A stretch of 64,000 nt of DNA from Thiobacillus denitrificans (lineage in GTDB: Bacteria; Pseudomonadota; Gammaproteobacteria; Burkholderiales; Thiobacillaceae), in contig NZ_LDUG01000019.1 of assembly GCF_001530125.1 (NCBI RefSeq), forward strand, positions 94,415 to 158,414, given 5' to 3'. This document shows, piece by piece, positions 46,423-52,973 of the stretch; position 1 is the stretch's first letter; the number at the start of each line of letters is the position of its first letter. The position numbers and the translations under genes were made by a program. The notes beneath the pieces are model-generated. The model searched no databases, had not been told where the DNA came from, and saw only the letters and a list, made by a program, of their open reading frames with translations.

Positions 46423-46467
46423 GAGAGCGGTGAGCCGAGAGCATGGTGCTCTCGGCTCACCGCTCTC
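46423..46467. other. 21-bp perfect inverted repeat (hairpin)
   Basis: Bases 46423-46443 are the exact reverse complement of 46447-46467, separated only by TGG. The arms contain GAGAGCGGTGAGCC. There is no T-run on either side. It lies between the sulfurtransferase start and the DsrC-like stop and could limit read-through, stabilise the upstream mRNA end, or be a repeat element. Confidence 0.8.
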
Positions 46468-46479
46468 GGCTATGCTAAA

Positions 46480-46812
46480 TCAGTAGCCGCCTTTGCCGAA
46501 AGGCTTGGGCAGGCCGGCGACGCGGCAGCCTTGGCGAGCAGGCATGTTGGGGAACAGCTCATACAGCTTCTTCTTCCAGTCCACGCCTTCGTGCATTTCG
46601 TCGAGTTCGGCGACCATGTTGCGGAAGTTGGGGGTCTGGCCGTCTTCCTTGTATTTTTCACGCAGGTAGTTGATGACCTGCCAGTGCGCGTCGGTCAGCG
46701 TGATTTTTTCAGCCTCGGCGATGAGCGGGGGGACGTCGTCGCTGAAATTAGCTTCCAGCAGGAAGTCCTCTTCGCCGGTTTCGAGCGCTTCACCATTTAC
46801 AACATAAGACAT
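46480..46812 (-). CDS. DsrC/TusE-family protein lacking the penultimate cysteine
   Basis: 110 residues with the DsrC fold pattern: SYVVNGEALETGEEDFLLEANFSDDVPPLIAEAEKITLTDAHWQVINYLREKY and KKLYELFPNMPARQGCRVAGLPKPFGKGGY. The inner C-terminal Cys (Cys96) is kept, but the penultimate Cys that receives sulfur in DsrC and TusE is replaced (GKGGY tail). It therefore cannot form the usual DsrC disulfide and may be a regulatory or carrier variant. A strong GAAAGGAG site precedes the ATG. The canonical dsrC is at 51717. Confidence 0.88.
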   Translation of the reverse strand: MSYVVNGEALETGEEDFLLEANFSDDVPPLIAEAEKITLTDAHWQVINYLREKYKEDGQTPNFRNMVAELDEMHEGVDWKKKLYELFPNMPARQGCRVAGLPKPFGKGGY

Positions 46813-46839
46813 GCTTTACTCCTTTCGGGGTGGTCAATT

Positions 46840-47496
46840 TTAAAGAATCGCCGGTGCGACCGGCGCGATGGATTTATGCGGGATGAAAATCCCGCAGCCT
46901 AACAAACGGTTGCGGCCCAGCCCTTCGTCCTGTAATTGCAGGGACTTGTGCGGCGGCACGTCGTGCAGCATCAGGCTGAAGCCATGCAACGGCTCGGATG
47001 CGCTTTGCAGGATTTGCGGCTTGCCGCAGATAAACCCGCAGCGCAGCAGGAAATGGCCGTCCAGTTCACGCATCACGTCCTGCACGAATTGTTCTTCAGT
47101 GGCACTGCCGGTGTCAACGAAGTGAGCGTAGATATTTCCGAACGGACTGAATTCGCGCGTCTTGAAGCTGCCGATCTGCAGGGTGTGGCCCGCCAGATCG
47201 AGCGTCTGCCCGACCAGTTGCTGCATGTCGTCTACTCGCGTCTTGGGCACGCGAATGAATAGCTTGGTACGCCGATTGATGCAGAGCGAGGCATCGCCGC
47301 TGTTGGTTTCCGCGCCTTTCAGATGCTGGATGCCGGTGCCCGCGTCTTCATTTAACCAGGGCAACAGGCTTTGCAGCGCATCTGCCAGCATCTGCGCGTT
47401 GTCGGCCGGGATGGTCGTGCCGACCAGATCGAACTGCAGATCGATCATGAGGGGGAAGTACGTCTCTGGCTTGTTTTCAGGCCAGTCCCAACTCAT
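46840..47496 (-). CDS. Cas6/Cmx6-like RAMP protein in a dsr context
   Basis: 218 residues. The pattern matches the small Cas6 family called Cmx6: an N-terminal strand IDLQFDLVGTTIPADNAQMLADALQSLLPWL, GIQHLKGAETNSG, a strand LFIRVPKTRVDDMQQLVGQTLDLAGHTLQIG, and the glycine-rich C-terminal loop KSLQLQDEGLGRNRLLGCGIFIPHKS. Cas6 proteins cut CRISPR precursor RNA, but no CRISPR repeat or other cas gene is present here. It overlaps a small upstream gene by four bases and precedes the DsrC-like gene. Whether it binds or cuts RNA is unknown. Confidence 0.7.
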   Translation of the reverse strand: MSWDWPENKPETYFPLMIDLQFDLVGTTIPADNAQMLADALQSLLPWLNEDAGTGIQHLKGAETNSGDASLCINRRTKLFIRVPKTRVDDMQQLVGQTLDLAGHTLQIGSFKTREFSPFGNIYAHFVDTGSATEEQFVQDVMRELDGHFLLRCGFICGKPQILQSASEPLHGFSLMLHDVPPHKSLQLQDEGLGRNRLLGCGIFIPHKSIAPVAPAIL

Positions 47497-47714
47497 GGCG
47501 CGTCCCCGGCATGGTCCCTAGCCCATGTCTGCATCAGGTCGCCCCATTTCTGCGCGCTGACCGGGTCGACGTCGAAAATGGTGAAGCGCTTGCCTTCACG
47601 GATACGGATGCGCAGAAACGGCACGCCGCCCGACTCGTGGGTCAGGTGCTGGAATTCGATTTCCTGGCCGCCGAACGGCAGCCGCATTTTGTCTAGGGGC
47701 GTAATCTCTGGCAT
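47493..47714 (-). CDS. Small conserved-looking protein coupled to the Cas6-like gene
   Basis: 73 residues (MPEITPLDKMRLPFGGQEIEFQHLTHESGGVPFLRIRIREGKRFTIFDVDPVSAQKWGDLMQTWARDHAGDAP). A small beta-rich protein with no known motif and no signal peptide. It is the first gene of the leftward block divergent from dsrA, and its TGA overlaps the ATG of the Cas6-like gene. Function unknown; partnership with the Cas6-like protein is inferred from the coupling. Confidence 0.7.
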   Translation of the reverse strand: MPEITPLDKMRLPFGGQEIEFQHLTHESGGVPFLRIRIREGKRFTIFDVDPVSAQKWGDLMQTWARDHAGDAP

Positions 47715-48097
47715 GAAACTTTAATCCGTGGTGTGGCCATATGTTGATCGGGATGTGTTGCCGGGGCAATGCACCTCAAGTCTTGCATTTCAATGAGGGT
47801 GTGACGCGGTATTTCAACCCTGATCTGGGCAAGGGCTTGCGTTCACAACAATATTTTAATACTCTTATGGGTTCCTGTGGCGGACATGATGTAGTGTCTC
47901 ACTCTTTGCAGGAATGGGACATTACCGCGTTGGGGATAGCCGCCTACGCCATATGGGTAGGTGCAAGCCCACCCATATGGCGTACACGTTTTACCCATGA
48001 GAATGATGGTGGCGCGGCGACCCAGCCAATAAGATGCTGATATACCGTTGAGCTGTCTGCTGAGCGGGCATTTCGAAATTTTCTAGGAGAGAAGATA
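47715..48097. promoter_or_regulatory. Divergent control region between the Cas6-like block and dsrA
   Basis: About 380 bp with no convincing gene. It is AT-rich around 47850-47870 (CAATATTTTAATACTCTTA), fitting promoter DNA. At 47945-47958 and 47971-47984 there is a 14-bp perfect inverted repeat. AGGAGAG before 48098 is the dsrA ribosome site. Both the dsr operon and the leftward block must be controlled from here, but -35/-10 boxes could not be fixed. Confidence 0.6.
47945..47984. promoter_or_regulatory. 14-bp inverted repeat upstream of dsrA
   Basis: TACGCCATATGGGT and ACCCATATGGCGTA are perfect reverse complements separated by 12 bp. Each arm holds the palindrome CCATATGG. It could be an operator for a dimeric regulator or a leader hairpin, about 115 bp before the dsrA start. 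Confidence 0.6.
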
Positions 48098-49402
48098 ATG
48101 GCAAAGCAAATGATTGATACGCCCAATCTGGACGAGCTCGAGAAAGGCCCGTGGCCCAGCTTCGTGACCGGTCTCAAGCGTCTGGCTAAGGATAACGACA
48201 TGATGGTTGACCTGATGGGTCAACTGGAAACGTCCTACCAGAACATGAAGGGTTACTGGAAGGGCGGTACGGTCGGGGTGTTCGGTTACGGCGGCGGCGT
48301 AATCCCCCGTTTCACCGAGCTGAAAGATGAAAACCACCAGCCGCTGTTCCCCGAGGCGGCCGAATTTCACACCTTGCGTATCCAGCCGCCAGCTGGCATG
48401 CATTACACCTCCGATCTGCTGCGCAAGATGAGTGACGCTTGGTCGGAGACCGGCGGTTCGGGCCTGATCGCGTTCCACGGCCAGTCCGGCGACATCATGC
48501 TCCAGGGCTGCAAAACAGAGGATGTCCAGAAAGCCTTCGACAGATTCAACGAAATGGGCTTCGACCTCGGTGGCGCCGGTCCTGCGCTGCGTACCTCCAT
48601 GTCCTGCGTCGGCGCTGCGCGCTGCGAAATGTCCAACTTCGATGAAGCCAAGGCGTTGCGCACCGTCATCAACAACAACCTGGACGACATGCACCGTCCG
48701 TCCCTGCCGTACAAATTCAAGTTCAAGTTCTCCGGCTGCCCGAACGACTGCGTCAACGCCATTCAGCGTTCCGACATGGCCACCATCGGCACCTGGCGCG
48801 ACAACATCCGCGTCAACGAAGAGCAGGTTCAGGCCTATTACAAGGCCCACGGCATGAATGATCTCGTCAACGACGTGATCAGCAAGTGCCCGACCAAGGC
48901 TATCACCCTGGTTGCGGCCGACAAGGTTGTGGCTAACGAGCACATCTCGGTGGCTCACTTGGGCGACGGCAATGCCCTGTGCATCGACAACAAGAACTGC
49001 GTGCGCTGCATGCACTGCCTGAACGTCATCCCCGGCGGTCTGCGTCCTGGCCTCGACAAGGGTGTCACCATTCTGGTGGGCGGCAAGGGCGTGCTGAAGA
49101 TCGGCGCGACCATGGGCACCGTGGTGATCCCGTTCATGAAGCTCGAGTCCGACGAGGATTTCGAAAAGCTGAACGAACTGGCTCGCAACATCCTCGACTT
49201 CTTCGCTGAAAACGCGCTGGAGCACGAGCGTACCGGTGAAATGATCGAGCGTATCGGCCTGACCAACTTCCTCGAAGGCATGGACATTCCGGTTGATCCG
49301 AACATGATCAAAGAGCCGCGTTCCAACCCCTACTTCCGTGCCGACGATTGGGACGAGCAAGTCGAGAAGTGGAACGAGCACAAGCAGTCGACCGCAGCTT
49401 AA
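48098..49402 (+). CDS. dsrA: Reverse dissimilatory sulfite reductase, alpha subunit
   Basis: 434 residues. Siroheme/[4Fe-4S] cysteines lie in SCVGAARCEMSNFDE (Cys170, Cys176) and FSGCPNDCVNA (Cys214, Cys218). A ferredoxin insert has Cys295, 301, 304 and 307 (CIDNKNCVRCMHC). With DsrB it forms the cytoplasmic alpha2beta2 enzyme that, in sulfur oxidisers, runs towards sulfite with DsrC-bound sulfur as substrate. The oxidative type is inferred from the accompanying dsrEFH and dsrL. It is the first gene of the operon. Confidence 0.98.
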   Translation: MAKQMIDTPNLDELEKGPWPSFVTGLKRLAKDNDMMVDLMGQLETSYQNMKGYWKGGTVGVFGYGGGVIPRFTELKDENHQPLFPEAAEFHTLRIQPPAGMHYTSDLLRKMSDAWSETGGSGLIAFHGQSGDIMLQGCKTEDVQKAFDRFNEMGFDLGGAGPALRTSMSCVGAARCEMSNFDEAKALRTVINNNLDDMHRPSLPYKFKFKFSGCPNDCVNAIQRSDMATIGTWRDNIRVNEEQVQAYYKAHGMNDLVNDVISKCPTKAITLVAADKVVANEHISVAHLGDGNALCIDNKNCVRCMHCLNVIPGGLRPGLDKGVTILVGGKGVLKIGATMGTVVIPFMKLESDEDFEKLNELARNILDFFAENALEHERTGEMIERIGLTNFLEGMDIPVDPNMIKEPRSNPYFRADDWDEQVEKWNEHKQSTAA

Positions 49403-49464
49403 TTCGCTTACCGCGGGTTCCAGTGCGAACCGGGCCCGTGCATTAATTTAGTTGGAGATAAATC

Positions 49465-50535
49465 ATGGCAGAAATGCGTCCGCCTATCGAATCCGGCGCT
49501 CCGGATCCGATGCCCTTCATGCACCCCGTGATGGTGAAAAACTATGGCAAGTGGTCTTTCCATAGCCATCCAAAGCCGGGTGTCCTGTATCACCGCGCCG
49601 AATCTGGCGACGAAATCTGGACGGTCAAGGCCGGTACGGCACGCCAGATGGATCACTACACCATCCACGAACTGGCCGACATTGCCGATCAATATGGCGA
49701 CGGTTTCGTGCGTTTCACCGCGCGTTCCAACATCGAATACATGGTGGCTGATGGCGCCAAGGTCGAGCCGCTGATCAAGGCGCTGAACGACAAGGGCTAC
49801 CCCATCGGCGGCACCGCCAACTCGGTGTCCATGATTGCGCACACCCAGGGTTTTTTGCATTGCGACATCCCGGCCACCGACGCCTCCGGCGTGGTGAAGG
49901 CGCTGATGGACGAGCTGTACGACGACTTCATCAAGTGCGAGATGCCCAACCGCGTCAAGTTGTCCACCTCCTGCTGCGAAATTAACTGCGGCGGCCAGGC
50001 TGACATCGCCATCATCGTTCAGCACACCAAGCCGCCAAAAATCAACCACGATCTGGTTGCCAACGTATGTGAGCGTCCCTCGGTCGTTGCGCGTTGCCCG
50101 GTTGCAGCGATTCGTCCGGCTCTGGTCAACGGCAAGCCTTCGCTGGAAGTGGATGAGAAGAAGTGTATTTGCTGTGGCGCGTGCTTCCCGCCCTGCCCGC
50201 CGATGCAGATTAATGACCCCGAGCATTCAAAGATGGCTATCTGGGTGGGTGGCAAGAACTCGAATGCGCGTTCCAAGCCGACCTTCCACAAACTGGTCGC
50301 TGCTGGCCTGCCGAACAACGCACCGCGTTGGCCGGAAGTCGCCGAAGTGGTCAAGAAGATCCTGTATACATACAAGGAAGACGGCAAGCCTTGGGAGCGC
50401 ATGATTGACTGGATTGACCGCATTGGCTGGCCTGCGTTCTTCGAAAAAACTGGTCTTCCCTTCACCAAGTATCACATCGATAACTGGCGTGGTGGTCGTG
50501 CCAACCTGAACGCTTCTGCTCACATCCGCTTCTAA
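49465..50535 (+). CDS. dsrB: Reverse dissimilatory sulfite reductase, beta subunit
   Basis: 356 residues. Siroheme/[4Fe-4S] motif STSCCEINCGGQAD (Cys170, 171, 175) and ferredoxin domain CICCGACFPPCPP (Cys234-244). It pairs with DsrA and contributes the catalytic siroheme site. A TTGGAGATAA site precedes the ATG, 62 bp after dsrA. An 11-bp hairpin follows the stop before dsrE, which may set the level of downstream genes. Confidence 0.98.
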   Translation: MAEMRPPIESGAPDPMPFMHPVMVKNYGKWSFHSHPKPGVLYHRAESGDEIWTVKAGTARQMDHYTIHELADIADQYGDGFVRFTARSNIEYMVADGAKVEPLIKALNDKGYPIGGTANSVSMIAHTQGFLHCDIPATDASGVVKALMDELYDDFIKCEMPNRVKLSTSCCEINCGGQADIAIIVQHTKPPKINHDLVANVCERPSVVARCPVAAIRPALVNGKPSLEVDEKKCICCGACFPPCPPMQINDPEHSKMAIWVGGKNSNARSKPTFHKLVAAGLPNNAPRWPEVAEVVKKILYTYKEDGKPWERMIDWIDRIGWPAFFEKTGLPFTKYHIDNWRGGRANLNASAHIRF

Positions 50536-50546
50536 TAATGGGGGTG

Positions 50547-50573
50547 CCCCGTCGCGGTTTTCCCGCGACGGGG
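50547..50573 (+). other. Intercistronic hairpin between dsrB and dsrE
   Basis: CCCCGTCGCGG and CCGCGACGGGG form a perfect 11-bp GC-rich stem with a five-base loop TTTTC, starting 11 bp after the dsrB stop. There is no T-run after it, so it is more likely an mRNA-processing or stability element than a full terminator. Confidence 0.7.
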
Positions 50574-50618
50574 GGTGTGAGAACAATGGCTGGATTTTTC
50601 GGAGTTTGAGATAGATAA

Positions 50619-50978
50619 ATGGAATTCGGTATTCTTGTAAACGAAGGGCCTTACACCCATCAGGCCAGTGATACTGCCTATCTTTTCGCCCGTACGGCGA
50701 TCGAGAAGGGTCACAAAGTGCCGCGTGTTTTTTTCTACCATGACGGTGTGAACAATTCCACGCGATTGGCAACGCCCCCGCAGGATGATCGTAACGTCAA
50801 CAGCCGCTGGTCCAAGCTGGCCGAAGAGCATGCTGTTGATCTGGTCGTCTGTGTGGCTGCTGCACAGCGTCGCGGCATTAACGATGATGTGCTGGCGCCC
50901 GGTTTCCGTATTTCCGGACTGGGTCAGCTGGTGGAGATGGGTATTCAGCACGATCGTCTCGTGACGTTCGGTGATTAA
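50619..50978 (+). CDS. dsrE: Sulfur relay protein DsrE
   Basis: 119 residues, DsrE fold (MEFGILVNEGPYTHQASDTAYLFARTAIEKGHKVPRVFFY). The conserved Cys78 is in VVCVAAAQRRGI. DsrE is the persulfide-carrying subunit of the DsrE2F2H2 hexamer that donates sulfur to DsrC, homologous to TusD. The combination of dsrE, F and H with dsrAB marks the oxidative pathway. Confidence 0.97.
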   Translation: MEFGILVNEGPYTHQASDTAYLFARTAIEKGHKVPRVFFYHDGVNNSTRLATPPQDDRNVNSRWSKLAEEHAVDLVVCVAAAQRRGINDDVLAPGFRISGLGQLVEMGIQHDRLVTFGD

Positions 50979-50987
50979 GGAAACGAG

Positions 50988-51383
50988 ATGAGCGATATGG
51001 ACGAAATGGAAGACGGCTCCGGCATCGTCAAGAAATTCATGTTCCTGAACCGCAAGGCGCCGCACGGTACCGTGTACGCGCTGGAAGGGCTGGAAGTGGT
51101 GCTGATTACGGCTGCTTTCGATCAGGATGTGAGCATGGTGTTTACCGATGACGGTATCTATCAGCTGATGAAGGGCATCGACACCAAGGGCATCGAAGTC
51201 AAGGATTTCTCCAGGACCTACCGTGCATTGGAAGGCTACGACATCGAGAAGCTCTATGTCGATCAGGCGTCGTTGGATGCACGCGGTCTGACCGAAGATG
51301 ACCTGATTGTGGATGTGACGGTGCTCTCCGTCGATGAGATGGCAAATCTCATGGTCGAGCAAGACGTCGTAATCAGCTTCTAA
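50988..51383 (+). CDS. dsrF: Sulfur relay protein DsrF
   Basis: 131 residues with the DsrE/F fold (KKFMFLNRKAPHGTVYALEGLEVVLITAAFDQDVSMVFTDDGIYQLMKG). There is no cysteine, in line with the family, where DsrF is a structural subunit of the DsrEFH hexamer. It starts ten bases after dsrE with GGAAACGAG as ribosome site. It is TusC-like. Confidence 0.96.
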   Translation: MSDMDEMEDGSGIVKKFMFLNRKAPHGTVYALEGLEVVLITAAFDQDVSMVFTDDGIYQLMKGIDTKGIEVKDFSRTYRALEGYDIEKLYVDQASLDARGLTEDDLIVDVTVLSVDEMANLMVEQDVVISF

Positions 51384-51393
51384 GGGGATAGAC

Positions 51394-51693
51394 ATGCTGC
51401 ATATTGTGAACAAATCGGCCACTGAGCGCAGCACGCTGGAAAGCTGCCTGCGCATGGCCACCAAAGGTTCTGCTGTATTGCTGATCGAAGACGCGGTGTA
51501 TGCGGCGACGAACGGCAACGCGGCAGCGGCGAAAATCCAGGCAGCGGCGGCTGACCTCAAGATTTACGCACTCGGTCCTGATCTGGCGGCGCGCGGCATG
51601 GCCGGGCGCGTGCTGGACGGAGTCAATGTCGTGGATTACGGCGGTTTTGTGGATCTGGTCGCAGAGCACAGCAACTGTCAGTCTTGGCTGTAA
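51394..51693 (+). CDS. dsrH: Sulfur relay protein DsrH
   Basis: 99 residues (MLHIVNKSATERSTLESCLRMATKGSAVLLIEDAVYAAT). A conserved Cys is at position 18, and a second one is near the end (NCQSWL). It completes the DsrEFH heterohexamer, TusB-like. The ribosome site is AAGGGGATAGAC. It is followed by dsrC after 23 bp. Confidence 0.96.
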   Translation: MLHIVNKSATERSTLESCLRMATKGSAVLLIEDAVYAATNGNAAAAKIQAAAADLKIYALGPDLAARGMAGRVLDGVNVVDYGGFVDLVAEHSNCQSWL

Positions 51694-51716
51694 CTTTTAA
51701 TTAAAGGAGTATTGCT

Positions 51717-52052
51717 ATGCCCATGGTGGATATCGCCGGTAAAGAGTATGAAGTCGACGAAGAAGGTTATTTGGTCGATCTGTCGCAGTGGAACGAAGAC
51801 GTCGCTAAATATATGGCGGTCGAAGAGAAGGTCGATCTGACCGACAGCCATTGGGAAGTGGTCAACTTCCTGCGTGAGTACTACGCTGAATACCAGATTG
51901 CTCCTGCAGTGCGCGTGCTGACCAAGGCTATCGGCAAGAAACTTGGCGCTGAAAAAGGCAACAACAAGTACCTGTACGAGTTGTTCCCCTACGGTCCCGC
52001 CAAGCAGGCTTGTAAGATCGCTGGCCTGCCCAAGCCGACTGGCTGTATTTAA
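51717..52052 (+). CDS. dsrC: Sulfur carrier protein DsrC
   Basis: 111 residues with both redox cysteines of the C-terminal arm: Cys99 (KQACKIAG) and the penultimate Cys110 (KPTGCI), eleven apart as in canonical DsrC. DsrC receives sulfur from DsrEFH, presents it to DsrAB, and is linked to DsrK as a trisulfide/disulfide intermediate. A strong AAAGGAG lies before the ATG. A hairpin 17 bp after the stop may keep its mRNA abundant. Confidence 0.98.
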   Translation: MPMVDIAGKEYEVDEEGYLVDLSQWNEDVAKYMAVEEKVDLTDSHWEVVNFLREYYAEYQIAPAVRVLTKAIGKKLGAEKGNNKYLYELFPYGPAKQACKIAGLPKPTGCI

Positions 52053-52068
52053 GTTGTAATATTGTCGG

Positions 52069-52094
52069 GTCGCCCCGGGCTCATTCGGGGTGAC
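52069..52094 (+). other. Hairpin after dsrC
   Basis: GTCGCCCCG pairs with CGGGGTGAC (one G-T pair) around an eight-base loop, just past the dsrC stop. It lacks a T-run. It lies in the 130-bp dsrC-dsrM gap and could cause partial termination or protect the dsrC 3' end. Confidence 0.55.
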
Positions 52095-52182
52095 TTCGAT
52101 TTTCATGCTGTGTTTCCCGATCGAATGTGGCTGGGCTATGCCAGAGCTCGCGTTTGATTCGTAAACACAACGTTGTTGGGAG

Positions 52183-52923
52183 ATGGGTTTGTCTACTGTG
52201 ACGATGATTTATGCCGGGATGTTTTACATCGCAGCGTTGGTGCTGGTGGTCGGCTTGGTTTACAAAATAGTTGACTACAGCCGCACACCCGTGCCGTTGA
52301 AAATCCCAACCACGCCTGCGCCGACTACGCGTAGCGGGGTGATCTATCGCATGGCCAAAGAAGTGGTGGTGTTTGAGTCGCTGTTCAAGGCCAACAAATG
52401 GATCTGGGTGTTTGGCTGGCTGTTCCATTTCGGGCTGTTGCTGGTGCTGGCGCGCCATTTGCGCTATTTCACCGAGCCGGTCTGGTTCTGGGTCGGCATT
52501 GTGCAGCCGTTCGGAAAATACGCCAGCATCATGATGGTGATCGGTATGGCCGGGCTGTTGGCACGCCGTTTCCTGGTCGATCGGGTGCGCTACATTTCGA
52601 CCCCGTCCGACTACCTGATGCTGGTGCTGTTGATTGCGATCGGGCTGTCGGGCATGTTGATGACCTTTGTCGTCCATACCGACATCGTGGCGCTGAAGGC
52701 TTTTTTCCTGGGCTTGATGTATCTCGACGTGCAGCCGCTTCCGCAGGATCTGACCCTGCTGGTTCACCTTGCGCTGGTGGCGCTGCTGATGGTGATCTTC
52801 CCGATCAGCAAGTTGCTGCATGCCCCGGGCCTGTTCTTCAGCCCGACTCGCAACCAGGTGGACAACCCACGTGAGCATCGCCATATAGCGGCGTGGGCGG
52901 CCCGGCTCGATCAGAAAAACTGA
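52183..52923 (+). CDS. dsrM: DsrM, membrane cytochrome b subunit of DsrMKJOP
   Basis: 246 residues with about five transmembrane helices (MIYAGMFYIAALVLVVGLVYKIV; WVFGWLFHFGLLLVLARHLRYF; YASIMMVIGMAGLLARRFLV; YLMLVLLIAIGLSGMLMTFVV; HLALVALLMVIFPISKLLHAPG). Histidines suit heme b binding in the NarI fold. It moves electrons between the quinone pool and DsrK. Shorter than some homologs but complete. GGGAG precedes the ATG. Confidence 0.96.
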   Translation: MGLSTVTMIYAGMFYIAALVLVVGLVYKIVDYSRTPVPLKIPTTPAPTTRSGVIYRMAKEVVVFESLFKANKWIWVFGWLFHFGLLLVLARHLRYFTEPVWFWVGIVQPFGKYASIMMVIGMAGLLARRFLVDRVRYISTPSDYLMLVLLIAIGLSGMLMTFVVHTDIVALKAFFLGLMYLDVQPLPQDLTLLVHLALVALLMVIFPISKLLHAPGLFFSPTRNQVDNPREHRHIAAWAARLDQKN

Positions 52924-52973
52924 TTCGTTGACATCGATTAACGAACGCGTAAGTACGGACAAAGGACCCTCAA

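Noticed and set aside
46840-47496. CRISPR array expected near the Cas6-like gene
   Set aside because: No direct repeats with regular spacers were found on either side; the nearest repeats are single inverted repeats.
47741-48040. 99-codon plus-strand ORF upstream of dsrA
   Set aside because: No family resemblance, no good ribosome site, and it spans the 14-bp inverted repeat and AT-rich promoter-like DNA; it is better explained as a regulatory region.
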